DNA of 64,000 nucleotides, from the NCBI RefSeq assembly GCF_000828475.1, contig NZ_AP014648.1, positions 1,674,001-1,738,000 on the forward strand, given 5' to 3'. The notes below the pieces were generated by a model that saw only the letters and a list, made by a program, of their open reading frames with translations, was not told the DNA's origin and searched no databases. The DNA comes from Methyloceanibacter caenitepidi (GTDB lineage: Bacteria; Pseudomonadota; Alphaproteobacteria; Rhizobiales; Methyloligellaceae). Every line of letters starts with the position of its first letter. The stretch's first letter is position 1. A program made the translations under genes and the position numbers. Below, one piece after another: positions 55,311-64,000 of the stretch.

Positions 55311-55352
55311 CAAAAGAAAACCCCCTCGCTCCGGATATGGAGGAGGGGGTTT
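55311..55352. terminator. Bidirectional terminator between mlaD and the coiled-coil gene
   Basis: AAACCCCC (55318-55325) pairs with GGGGGTTT (55345-55352). Read on the minus strand the stem is followed by TTTTCTTTTG, a good tail for the giant gene ending at 55411. On the plus strand the tail is short (TTTCC), so mlaD termination is weaker. Confidence 0.7.
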
Positions 55353-55410
55353 CCTTTGGGGGAGCCGGACCGGTGTGGTTCGCCTCCGCTAATCTTGCCG
55401 TGGCGCGGGA

Positions 55411-58400
55411 CTACCGCAGCCGGCCGCTCGCGTGTGCGAGCAGGAGATAGACGCGCCCGGTCTCGGACGTCAGGTAGTTCTGCAGCATGTTGCCCGCCGG
55501 ATCGGACTGCTCGGCTTCGGCGAGCAACCGCTCGAAGTCGGCGACATACCGGTCGACCGTGTTGCGGAACTCGGGGTCACGGTCGTAGCGGTTCGAGATC
55601 TCATCGAACGTGGCCTGACCGTCATAGGTGTAGATGTGCCGTCCGAGCACGCCCCGCTCGCCGGCGCGCATGCGATACCAGACCTCGGTCGCGGTCCGGA
55701 TATCGATTGAGCGGGCGAGTTCGTCGATGCGGAGCTGTCCGGCACTCGTCGAGGCATAGCCGCCACGGGGCTCGGGTTCCGCCGGGGCCCAAGCTTGGCG
55801 CCCGTTGCCAGACATCTGGCCACCGGACATCTGCGGCGGCAAGCCGCCTGCAGCCTGGTCCAGATCGGTCGCTTCACGACCGCCCGCCACCTGACGCCCA
55901 TGGGCGTCGAAGCGTGGCATCGGTGGCAGACCGTACTCGTCAGCGGCAGGGCGGGGCTCTTCGGCGCGAGGCGCGTAGGGAGCCGGTGCCGGCTGCTGGG
56001 GCGCAGGCTGCTGAGGAGCAGGCTGCTGCTGGTAGGGCTCGGGATTGAGCGTCAGAGGCGCTGCGGTCAGCGGGTCGCTCGCAGGCGGTGTCGGTGCGGA
56101 CCCAAACGAGCCTGCGGCGAACTGAGGCGTCTGCGGGCTGGCCTGTACCACGGCCTGCGCTGCGGCCAATTGAGCCGCCTGGTTCGCAGCATCGGATGCG
56201 GCGCGCGCCGCGGCATCCTTTGCAGCCTGGCTTGCAGCTTCGGAAGCGGCGATGGACGCGGCTTCCTTGGCAGCCTGCCGTGCAGCTTCCTTCGCGGCCT
56301 GCGTCGCCGCCGCCGTGGCGGCCTGGGCCGCGGCCTGCGATGCAGCTTGCGTGAGGTTCGGCGTCATCGACTCAATCTCACGCAGCTGATCGTTGAGCGC
56401 CTTGCGGATGGCCGTGGTCGCCTGCGCGGCCTGTTCCGGCATGCTGTCCAGACGCGCCTGCATGTTCTGGCGGAGCGAGTCGAGATCGACGGCGGTCTTC
56501 TGCGCCTGTTCGCGCATGCCACGTGAGGTGTTGTCGAACTGGCCGCGGATCTGTTCCAACTGGCGGCCAACCTGGGTGATGACCGTCTCGAAGTTGCCCT
56601 TGAGGTCGGTAACGGCGCGGGCGGTGTGTGCCTGCGCCTCTTCGCGCAGCTTCTCGATCTGGGCGAGCGTCTGCTGCACCTGACCGGCCGTCTCGTGGCC
56701 GAGGGAGGTCGTGATCTGCTTGGCCCGTTCTTCTGCCTGGGTGAGGGCGTTTTCCATGAGGCCGGAGTAGTTCCGCATCATGCCATCCAGCTCCTGCGCC
56801 TTGGTGTTCACCGTGTGGAGCAGGGAGATGATCGCCTGATGGCGTCCCTCGAGGATTGAGTCGATCTTGGCATTGGAGGAGTCGAGTGCCTTGGCAGCGG
56901 TCAGGATCGCCTGGCCCTGGCTCTCGAAGCGCTGGGTCAAACCATGGATCTGGTCGAGCAGTCCGCGGGAGACCTCACGCAGCGTGCCGGTCTGGTTGGT
57001 CAGGATGTTGACAGCCTCAGTGGACTGCGCCCCGACCTGCTCGGCGGTCTGCTGCATCATCTGCGAATTGTTCGCCAGGACCTCGTTGAGCTGCATGGTC
57101 TGGGTCGAGAAGACCTGCCCCACCATGCGCGTATGCTCGCCGAGCATCTTGTCCGTCTCGGCCGTGTTCTGCCCAAACGTGGTCTCGATGACCTTCAAAC
57201 GCTCGGCGAGGGCGTTGATCACATACTGGGCGCGCTCGTTCATGACCTTGTCGAACGATTGCGCCTGCTCGGTGATCGAGGCTTCCAGGCCCTTCGCCCG
57301 GTCGAGAAGCGTCTGCGTGAAGGCGTCCGCCTGGCCGGTAATGAGCTTGGTGAACGTGTCCGAACGCTCCGCCAGCGTCTTGTCGAGCGCGATGGCGCCC
57401 TGATTGACAGCGGAAGTGAATTGCGCCGTGCGATCCGCGAGGGTCTTGTCGACCTTGGATGTCTGCTCCTCCACGGCAGCGGCCAGGCTGGCGGTCCGTT
57501 CCTGGAGCGTCTGGTCGAAGGTAACGGCGCCCTGGGCGACAAGCCCGGTAAGAGCCTCGGTCTGCTGGGCGATCGTCTCGCCGAGCTTGGCCGTTCCGGC
57601 GGCGACCGTGGCGTTGAGGGCCTCGGTGCGATCGGCAAGCGTCTTCTCGAAGGTGACCGCGCTCTCGGCGACCATGTTGGTCAGGCCGTCGGTCTTCTCC
57701 TGAAGCGTCTTCTCGAGGGTCACGGCGCTTTCGGCCACCACGTTGGTGAAGGCCGCGGTGCGCTCGCTCAGCGACTGATCGAGGGTGACGGCGCTCTCGG
57801 CGATAACCGAATTCAGTGTGTCGGTCCGATCCGTGAGCATCTTGTCGAGCGTGACGGCGCTCTCTGCAGCCACGTTCGTGAAGGCTTGGGTGTGATCCGT
57901 CAGCGTCTTGGAGAGTGCCTCGGACTTCTGCGCGAGCGTCGTTTCGAGGGCAACGGCGCCCTCGGCCACGAGATTGGTGAAGGCTTCGGTGTGGTCGCCC
58001 AATGTCTTGTCGAGCGTCACGGCGCTCTGGGCAACGACGGCGGTCAACGCCTCGGTGCGCTCGGTCATCGTCTTGTCGAGAACGATGGCGCCCTCCGCGA
58101 CAGTGGACTCGAGGCCCTTGATGCGCTCTTCGAGCGAGGTCTGAAGGGCTTCCGTGCGATCCTTCATGGTGTTGTCCAGAAGGGTCGTCTTCTCTGTCAC
58201 GGTGGTTTCCAAGGATGTCAGGTTCTTGGTGGCCGCGTCGATGATCTTGGTCAGGCGCCCCTGTTCCTTGGTCATGCGCTCGATGAGGCCGGGCACCTGC
58301 TCGGAGATTTTCGTCTGTGCCAGATGAACCTGCTCGGCGGCCTCGTTGGAACGCGCGACAAGGAGCTCGGTCAACTGGGTGCCGCGCTCGGAGAGCCGCT

Positions 58401-59409
58401 GGTCGATCGAACCGCTGGCATTGGCGATGTCGCGGGAGATCTGGGCGCCGACGCCCTTCAAGGCCTCGCTCACGCGCTGGCTGTTGTTGGTGAGCGCGTC
58501 GCGCTCCGTCGCCAGTTCGTTGATGAGGTTCCGGACACGAAGCTCGTTCTCGCCATAGGACCGCTCTAGGGCGGCAACCTCGTTATGAACCATGGCCTCG
58601 AGTTCGGAAGCCCGGCCGATGGCGCGCGAGATGGCGTCGTTCATCGCCGCGACCTGGCGGCGGATGGTTTGGCCGACGGAGGCAACGGACTGTTCCGCAA
58701 GCTTGTCGGGTTCCGCCAGACGTACGGCGACCTCTGTCATGGCGGACGCCATGAGCCGCAATTCCTGGGCACGCCAAACGAGGAGGGCCAGGAACCAGAA
58801 AATGACAATCGGCACCAGAATGGCGGCCGTCGACGAAAGAACCGCGCTGGCCGTGCTGCTGGCATCCGAGATCACGCCAAAGGCGAAGAAGCCGCCCAGG
58901 ATGAACCAAGCCACCGATGCGCCAAGGGCAATCAGAAACGGCGTGCGCGCCGGACGCTGCTGCAGCGCAAAGATCAGACCGCCGATGGACGGGATGTCGT
59001 CATTGGCCGGAGCCGACAGACGGCGCTGGGGCGGTGGGCCAGCCGGCCGGCGCGTCCGCGCAAGATGCTTGGGCGAGGGGGCCGTGCTTGCGCCTTCGGG
59101 TGCGTCGCCGGCGCCTGCGTCCTCCTGCGGTGACTTGAGCGGCCGCGACTTCGCCTGGGGCTTGGGCTGCTCCTTGAATTCGACCTTCGGCTCTTCGCGC
59201 TTTCGAGCCACTTCGCCGCGCGGCTCATCGCGTCTGCGCTGCTCGGCCTTGAGCCGGTCCGCCAAAGAAGAACGACGGGGCAGGGTCGGCGTGTCCTCGA
59301 CATCGTCGTCGGACGAGCCCCCCATCATTGCCTCAAGCGGCTCCTTGGTCTGATCCTTCTCGTCGGATGTTTCCTTTTCCGGAGCCGACTTCGCTTGTTC
59401 CTGCGCCAT
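55411..59409 (-). CDS. Giant coiled-coil membrane protein, growth-pole-ring (GPR)-like
   Basis: A 1332-aa protein in five parts. Residues 1-155 are basic, disordered and cytoplasmic. Two membrane helices lie at about 157-180 and 189-212. A long helical region includes a 330-residue block (about 414-743) of 22-residue repeats of the type TLxxRTxAFTxxVAESAVTLDK. An Ala-rich helix spans about 1021-1103, followed by a Pro/Gln-rich linker, and the C-terminal globular domain is at about 1240-1332 (IDELARSIDIRTATEVWYRMRAGERGVLGRHIYTYDGQATFDEI). Agrobacterium GPR, an apolipoprotein-like ring protein of the growth pole, has the same plan but is longer (about 2100 aa). Homology is inferred from architecture. 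GAGGA precedes ATG 59409. Confidence 0.75.
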   Translation of the reverse strand: MAQEQAKSAPEKETSDEKDQTKEPLEAMMGGSSDDDVEDTPTLPRRSSLADRLKAEQRRRDEPRGEVARKREEPKVEFKEQPKPQAKSRPLKSPQEDAGAGDAPEGASTAPSPKHLARTRRPAGPPPQRRLSAPANDDIPSIGGLIFALQQRPARTPFLIALGASVAWFILGGFFAFGVISDASSTASAVLSSTAAILVPIVIFWFLALLVWRAQELRLMASAMTEVAVRLAEPDKLAEQSVASVGQTIRRQVAAMNDAISRAIGRASELEAMVHNEVAALERSYGENELRVRNLINELATERDALTNNSQRVSEALKGVGAQISRDIANASGSIDQRLSERGTQLTELLVARSNEAAEQVHLAQTKISEQVPGLIERMTKEQGRLTKIIDAATKNLTSLETTVTEKTTLLDNTMKDRTEALQTSLEERIKGLESTVAEGAIVLDKTMTERTEALTAVVAQSAVTLDKTLGDHTEAFTNLVAEGAVALETTLAQKSEALSKTLTDHTQAFTNVAAESAVTLDKMLTDRTDTLNSVIAESAVTLDQSLSERTAAFTNVVAESAVTLEKTLQEKTDGLTNMVAESAVTFEKTLADRTEALNATVAAGTAKLGETIAQQTEALTGLVAQGAVTFDQTLQERTASLAAAVEEQTSKVDKTLADRTAQFTSAVNQGAIALDKTLAERSDTFTKLITGQADAFTQTLLDRAKGLEASITEQAQSFDKVMNERAQYVINALAERLKVIETTFGQNTAETDKMLGEHTRMVGQVFSTQTMQLNEVLANNSQMMQQTAEQVGAQSTEAVNILTNQTGTLREVSRGLLDQIHGLTQRFESQGQAILTAAKALDSSNAKIDSILEGRHQAIISLLHTVNTKAQELDGMMRNYSGLMENALTQAEERAKQITTSLGHETAGQVQQTLAQIEKLREEAQAHTARAVTDLKGNFETVITQVGRQLEQIRGQFDNTSRGMREQAQKTAVDLDSLRQNMQARLDSMPEQAAQATTAIRKALNDQLREIESMTPNLTQAASQAAAQAATAAATQAAKEAARQAAKEAASIAASEAASQAAKDAAARAASDAANQAAQLAAAQAVVQASPQTPQFAAGSFGSAPTPPASDPLTAAPLTLNPEPYQQQPAPQQPAPQQPAPAPYAPRAEEPRPAADEYGLPPMPRFDAHGRQVAGGREATDLDQAAGGLPPQMSGGQMSGNGRQAWAPAEPEPRGGYASTSAGQLRIDELARSIDIRTATEVWYRMRAGERGVLGRHIYTYDGQATFDEISNRYDRDPEFRNTVDRYVADFERLLAEAEQSDPAGNMLQNYLTSETGRVYLLLAHASGRLR

Positions 59410-59852
59410 TACGCGTTCCTCGCACCACTTGATACTCAGAGTAGGAGAAGTTCTGCCGTCCGACACAAAGACCGCCACTGGCAGCGCATCGCGTCCGGGG
59501 AGGACCGCCTCTCATCTGGCCTCATCTAACCAGAAGGTCCCCAACGCTTTTTCCCCCTCATGCCAACATCGTTAACGAATTCTTAGCAATAAACAAAGCT
59601 GAATCGGTTACTTGGGTTAACGGCCAATAACCCATTATAAAGAAAGAAAATTCTCTAGGCCAGTGCTTCGAATCGCCTATAGTCGGGCACCGGGTAATCC
59701 TTAGGCGGATCAACGGATAGTTGCGTAACGGCTACACCAGTTGCTGCGGTGCAACAGTTTAACATCTCGCTGTTTGGTTTTCCCGTCGAGTCGGGAGCAA
59801 AGTCCGGTTGCAGAGCCGGATTTCGAGCGGGATATCCCTACGGAGCGAAGCG
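59410..59852. other. AT-rich divergent regulatory region
   Basis: A 443-base gap between the giant gene and the Hpt gene, transcribed apart. The stretch 59540-59680 is much richer in A+T than the surroundings and includes several TTAA/TTAC half-sites. No ORF here is credible. It should hold both promoters. Confidence 0.6.
59572..59586. promoter_or_regulatory. CtrA-like site TTAA-N7-TTAG
   Basis: TTAA (59572-59575), seven bases, TTAG (59583-59586) matches the cell-cycle regulator CtrA consensus TTAA-N7-TTAA at 7 of 8 positions. Further partial half-sites lie within 60 bases (GTTAACGG, GGTTACTT). It is placed to act on either divergent gene. Confidence 0.35.
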
Positions 59853-60254
59853 ATGGGTGGAGAACAAGCGCGGCGGGTCGGTACGGTGGAGACACATGCC
59901 GACGCTGAAAGGCCCGAGGCACCGGTCGATATGGCCCATTTGGCGCGATATACCCTGGGGGACGCCGCGCTGGAGCGCGAGGTCCTGGAGCTCTTTTGCA
60001 CACAATCGGTGACGTATCTGGAGCAGCTCCGTGCGGCGACGTCGCATAAGGACTGGTGCCATGCCGCCCACTCTCTCAAGGGCTCGGCCCGCGCCGTTGG
60101 AGCCTGGCGTATGGCACGGGCGGCCGAGTATATCGAGGCGCTGCGAGAGGATATTCCGCCCGAGGTGCGAGCGGCGCAGATTGGCGAACTGGAAACCTCG
60201 CTCCAGGAAGCAACGGCCTTCGTGGCCAACCTGGTCGGGGATCGCGGCCCCTAA
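59853..60254 (+). CDS. Hpt-domain phosphotransfer protein
   Basis: A 133-aa protein whose C-terminal ~100 residues form a histidine phosphotransfer four-helix bundle. The phospho-acceptor is His73 in AAHSLKGSARAVGAWRMARAAE, the canonical HSLKGSA motif. It has no kinase or receiver domain, so it should relay phosphate between a hybrid kinase and a response regulator encoded elsewhere. ATG 59853 has GGAG eight bases upstream; an in-frame ATG at 59808 would add 15 residues. It lies divergent from the GPR-like gene across a region with a CtrA-like site. Confidence 0.85.
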   Translation: MGGEQARRVGTVETHADAERPEAPVDMAHLARYTLGDAALEREVLELFCTQSVTYLEQLRAATSHKDWCHAAHSLKGSARAVGAWRMARAAEYIEALREDIPPEVRAAQIGELETSLQEATAFVANLVGDRGP

Positions 60255-60430
60255 GAGGTCCGACGCCTTGTTGTCGCATGGCTCTGGCGCCATCAGGTCA
60301 ATTGCCCTATAGAGCACGGGCCGAGAACGGGAGGGACATCCCGGATCGCGCACTCAGCCGGGCACAGTGATCATCGACACCGAAGGCCCGACGTCCGAAA
60401 TGCAAATCTGTATTCAAGTCTCCCCACCCC

Positions 60431-60751
60431 ATGCTCAAAGTCACCTTCATTCAACCGGATGGAATCGAAAACACGGTCGAAGCCGAACCCGGCATGACCT
60501 TGATGGAAGCCGCCGTGAAGAATTCGGTACGGGGCATCGCGGCGGAGTGCGGCGGCGCCTGTTCCTGCGCGACATGCCACGTGTATGTCGAAGAGGCGTG
60601 GCGAGAGGCCACGGGCGAGCCTGAGGCGATGGAAGAGGACATGCTAGACTTTGCGTTCGACGTTCGTCCTTCGAGCCGCCTTTCTTGTCAGATTAGACTG
60701 ACCGAAGAGCTCGACGGGCTCACGGTTCGGATTCCAGAAAAACAATTCTGA
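60431..60751 (+). CDS. [2Fe-2S] ferredoxin, adrenodoxin type
   Basis: A 106-aa ferredoxin with cluster ligands Cys40, Cys46, Cys49 and Cys86 ([12 protein letters not shown]...LSCQI), the C-x5-C-x2-C plus distal Cys spacing of the Isc/adrenodoxin class. The acidic interaction helix [19 protein letters not shown] is present. It would accept electrons from the reductase encoded six bases downstream and pass them to Fe-S assembly, a P450 or another oxygenase; no such partner is nearby. Confidence 0.92.
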   Translation: MLKVTFIQPDGIENTVEAEPGMTLMEAAVKNSVRGIAAECGGACSCATCHVYVEEAWREATGEPEAMEEDMLDFAFDVRPSSRLSCQIRLTEELDGLTVRIPEKQF

Positions 60752-61786
<1,035 letters not shown>

Positions 61787-61818
61787 CGCCGCCGCGTCTG
61801 TCGGAAGGAGAACGACCG

Positions 61819-62871
61819 CTATGCCAAGGAGCGGTAGACCGCGACGGTGTGCGGGCTGAATAGCTTCAGCTTGAGCTCATCGATTTGCGAGGGCTCGACG
61901 CGTGCGAAGACGCCGCTGGCCTCGACCAGGTCGGCCGCGATCGGGTCGACCAGGATGAGATAGAGCCGCCGCGGCGTCATCCGATACGCCATCACGATGT
62001 TGTTGAGCACCTCGGCGAACACTTCGCGTGCGAACGGGTTGAAGAAGAAGTGGACAGAGGCGCCGTCGGGCGGTCCCACCTCCACCGCATCCGCAAGAAC
62101 GCATTCGACATTCCGGCAGCGCATGCTGGAACGGGGATACTGAGCGATGTTCATCTCCGCGTTGTCGTGGAGTTCGGCGGCGAATTCGACACCGGCGACG
62201 GCGGCAAACGGATGCTCCGCCGCCAGGAGCATGGCGCGCCCCTTGCCGGCGCCATAATCCACGAAGGTGAACTCGGACAGATCTTCGGGCACGAGCGCCA
62301 GCGCCCAGTCGAAGACCTGGCAGGGGACAGGCCGGTAATCGTGCCCGAACCCCCGGTTGGGACTGTCGATCGTCAGCGTGGACAGCGCTTCGGGATCTTT
62401 TGTCGGCACGAAGAACAATTGCTCCCGTGATGCATCGAGCACGCGTTCGTGCAGTTTGCGGACGAGCGACTGGTGCTCGGCCTTCAGCCTGTCCAGCCAA
62501 GAACCTGTCGGCGGTGCCTTCTTTGCAGGCTTCTTATCAGCCTTAACCTTGGCGGCTTGAGGCGCCGGCTGAGGCGCGGGAGCGGCTGTTGCGGGCGCGG
62601 CCACTGCGGTGGCATGTTGCGGGGCAGGGGGCTGCGTCGGAGGTTGCGCTTGCGGCTGGGTCGCCGTCTTGTTCGCGATCTGCGCCATGCGCTCTGCGAG
62701 TCTCCCGCGGATGGCGACCTTGCTCGAGGCAGACACATCCGCATTTGTCCGTGCACCGACGGTCGAAGGGTGGACAGCCGCAGGATCGCCAGCAGGCGTC
62801 GCGCCGCGGTCTTTTGAAGACGCGGCGATCGTGCTTTCCGCCGGTTGTGAACCGCGGGTTATGGCCGTCAT
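61819..62871 (-). CDS. Methyltransferase-like protein with disordered N-terminus
   Basis: A 350-aa protein. Residues 1-125 are low-complexity (Pro/Ala/Gln-rich, then KADKKPAKKAPP). The C-terminal ~200 residues look like a class I SAM methyltransferase fold: FTFVDYGAGKGRAMLLAAEHPFAAVAGVEFAAELHDNAEMNI matches motif I (E/DxGxGxG-like) and motif II, and FFFNPFAREVFAEVLNNI occupies the motif IV position. Similar folds methylate histone-like proteins or small molecules; the target is unknown. ATG 62871 follows GGGGGAT; the frame extends to 62922. Confidence 0.7.
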   Translation of the reverse strand: MTAITRGSQPAESTIAASSKDRGATPAGDPAAVHPSTVGARTNADVSASSKVAIRGRLAERMAQIANKTATQPQAQPPTQPPAPQHATAVAAPATAAPAPQPAPQAAKVKADKKPAKKAPPTGSWLDRLKAEHQSLVRKLHERVLDASREQLFFVPTKDPEALSTLTIDSPNRGFGHDYRPVPCQVFDWALALVPEDLSEFTFVDYGAGKGRAMLLAAEHPFAAVAGVEFAAELHDNAEMNIAQYPRSSMRCRNVECVLADAVEVGPPDGASVHFFFNPFAREVFAEVLNNIVMAYRMTPRRLYLILVDPIAADLVEASGVFARVEPSQIDELKLKLFSPHTVAVYRSLA

Positions 62872-63047
62872 CGACAGATCCCCCTTCTGCGCAAAGATTG
62901 GGCAGAGTGGTATGCGACGCAAGCATTCCTAACGGGGTTAGGTTAACGGTGCCCGTCCAAGTTGCCAGAGAAATATGGTATCCTCTTGATTCGCTGGGAA
63001 GACTCCGGCGTTTCGCCGGCATCGACCCAAGCTGCGGGGATTAAGGC

Positions 63048-63614
63048 GTGCACGCACAAGATTTCTACGATTCCGTGAGACCGGGCCTTGTGGCGATGCT
63101 TCCGAGGCTGCAGCGCTTCGCCGATGTGCTCGCGGGCGGGCGCGACGCGGGCCGGGGTCTGTTGCAGCGGGCGCTGCTCTACATGCTGGCCGAGCAACAC
63201 CGCTATCAGCGTGGCACGGCGCTCGATGTGTGGGCCTTTAGCGAGCTCTATCGTCAGTGGCGCTACGAACTGAGCGGCGAATCCGACCCGATGGCCCAGG
63301 CCAAGATCGACGATGTGGCGTTCGGCGCCTTGTTCGACCTTGAGGAGGATGAAGCGGGCTTTCGCGACGAGCCCGTGATCGATTTTCTTGTTGGGTTGCC
63401 GCCGCAGCAGCGTCTGACGCTTCTTCTCGTCTATGGCGAGGGGTTTGAACACGAGGATGCAGGACGGATCCTCGACGTGTCGTCCGAGATGATCGCCGCG
63501 CGTCTCATCCGTATGAGTACGTCACTGGCGGACCGGCTGAGCGATCGGCCGCCGGCGCAGGCCGCCGCGATTGTCGAAACCTTATATCCCGAGGGACACA
63601 GAGCTTCACCATGA
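63048..63614 (+). CDS. ECF-like RNA polymerase sigma factor
   Basis: A 188-aa protein with a GTG start (63048), weak in the sigma2 region (LQRFADVLAGGRDAGRGLLQRALLYML) but with a sigma4-like C-terminus (VGLPPQQRLTLLLVYGEGFEHEDAGRILDVSSEMIAARLIRM), in which LPPQQR-L-L and the helix-turn-helix pattern match ECF factors. The overlapping anti-sigma-like gene supports the call. The sigma2 core is short and divergent, so its promoter recognition may be unusual. Confidence 0.75.
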   Translation: MHAQDFYDSVRPGLVAMLPRLQRFADVLAGGRDAGRGLLQRALLYMLAEQHRYQRGTALDVWAFSELYRQWRYELSGESDPMAQAKIDDVAFGALFDLEEDEAGFRDEPVIDFLVGLPPQQRLTLLLVYGEGFEHEDAGRILDVSSEMIAARLIRMSTSLADRLSDRPPAQAAAIVETLYPEGHRASP

Positions 63615-64000
63615 CTGAACTCTCAGACGAACTCTTGGTGGCGTATGTGGATGGTCAACTGGCGCGGAAGCAAACCCGCGCCATCGATAAGGTTCTGGAA
63701 CAGGACGATGTATTGGACGCGCGCGTCACGGCGCTAAAACACGCCCATGCGCGGCTCGAAGCGGCCTTCGAGGCAATCCTAGCCGGCGAAGAGGCCGAGA
63801 TTTCCGGGGTGGCAGCGCCACCGCAGGAAGACGGGTTCTGGGTGCCCTGGCGGACCTTCAAGATAGCTGCGGCCTCTGCCGGCCTGGTGATCGCGCTGGC
63901 TCTTGCGATGCTTGGCTACGGGTGGCCGCTGGCCGAACCCGGCATGGGTTCTGCTCCCGGCGCCGGATCGGACTCCGGCGCAGGTGCCGCGCCTCAGGTC
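63611..64000 (+). CDS. Anti-sigma-factor-like membrane protein (partial, cut by window end)
   Basis: The first 130 residues are present. The N-terminus TELSDELLVAYVDGQLARKQTRAIDKVLEQDDVLDARV has the short helix and 'DGQL' pattern of zinc-less anti-sigma domains, and a membrane helix follows at about residues 84-106 (KIAAASAGLVIALALAMLGYGW), then a Gly/Ser-rich linker. The start overlaps the sigma gene stop (ATGA), so the two proteins should be made in step. The C-terminal periplasmic part is outside the window. Confidence 0.75.
   Translation, partial: MTELSDELLVAYVDGQLARKQTRAIDKVLEQDDVLDARVTALKHAHARLEAAFEAILAGEEAEISGVAAPPQEDGFWVPWRTFKIAAASAGLVIALALAMLGYGWPLAEPGMGSAPGAGSDSGAGAAPQV

Noticed and set aside
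56944..58569. 541-codon plus-strand reading frame inside the giant coiled-coil gene
   Set aside because: It mirrors the 22-residue repeat of the minus-strand gene. The product is an artefact-like Gly/Leu/Arg/Asp pattern and the region is already explained.

Overview
The window is a chromosomal segment of a GC-rich alphaproteobacterium, most likely of the order Hyphomicrobiales. The IlvBN, BioBFCDA, MreBCD and Mla gene layouts, a very long coiled-coil protein resembling the Agrobacterium growth-pole-ring protein, and a PlcP/Agt-like lipid-remodelling pair all point there. The window keeps the MreB/PBP2/RodA elongasome, which Rhizobiaceae and Brucellaceae lack. It also has a Calvin-cycle-type gene run with phosphoribulokinase and a SoxYZ-like carrier of the kind tied to quinoprotein dehydrogenases. 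A Hyphomicrobiaceae/Methyloceanibacter-like methylotroph or autotroph therefore fits better than a rhizobium; this placement is inference. It is nearly all core genome: there are no insertion sequences, phages or CRISPR arrays.

Layout. 1-4 kb: branched-chain amino acid synthesis (ilvB, ilvN, ilvC), with a small haem-copper-oxidase-like membrane protein between. 4-9 kb: a DUF2165-like membrane protein with a histone-H1-like tail, a SnoaL-like protein, an L,D-transpeptidase and an SLC13/RCK permease. 9-11 kb: leuA behind a short Leu-rich leader ORF whose stop codon sits in a hairpin. 11.5-17.3 kb: mreB-mreC-mreD-mrdA-rodA. 17.4 kb: tRNA-Lys(CTT). 17.9-21 kb: a CaCA antiporter, a lower-GC glycosyltransferase and a UDP-glucuronate decarboxylase. 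21-24 kb: the SoxYZ-like carrier, a small membrane protein, a D-amino-acid aminotransferase and a membrane protein. 24-29.5 kb: a complete biotin locus (bioB; bioF-bioH-like-bioC; bioD-bioA). 29.6-34.5 kb: an oligopeptide-type ABC importer without ATPase genes, with two unrelated genes inserted. 34.7-42.4 kb: glpX-prk-tkt-gap-pgk-rpe-gph. 42.4-46.4 kb: ccdA, thiD, a fumarylacetoacetate-hydrolase-family enzyme, a candidate structured ncRNA and a fructosamine-kinase-family protein. 46.5-48.4 kb: a metallophosphoesterase and glycosyltransferase pair. 48.4-48.9 kb: three tandem copies of a ~166-bp repeat. 49-52.3 kb: a CheZ-like protein, an MFS transporter and a dipeptide epimerase. 52.4-55.3 kb: mlaE-mlaF-mlaD. 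55.4-59.4 kb: the giant coiled-coil protein. 59.8-64 kb: an Hpt protein, a ferredoxin with its reductase, a methyltransferase-like protein, and an ECF-like sigma/anti-sigma pair cut by the window end.

The strongest unexplained signal is the tandem repeat at about 48.43-48.89 kb. Read on the minus strand, each copy has a CTTGAAA-N16-CCATYT promoter resembling the alphaproteobacterial heat-shock (RpoH) type, a near-identical ~85-nt body with three C-runs, and an intrinsic terminator. I read this as an array of three paralogous small RNAs with anti-Shine-Dalgarno-like motifs, comparable in design to the CcsR/cuckoo RNAs but different in sequence. A second candidate RNA on the plus strand (about 45.31-45.51 kb) also has its own promoter and a strong terminator. 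Other points of interest are a 330-residue, 22-residue-period repeat in the coiled-coil protein, its coexistence with the MreB elongasome, the leuA leader ORF, and a plant/cyanobacterial-type phosphoribulokinase.
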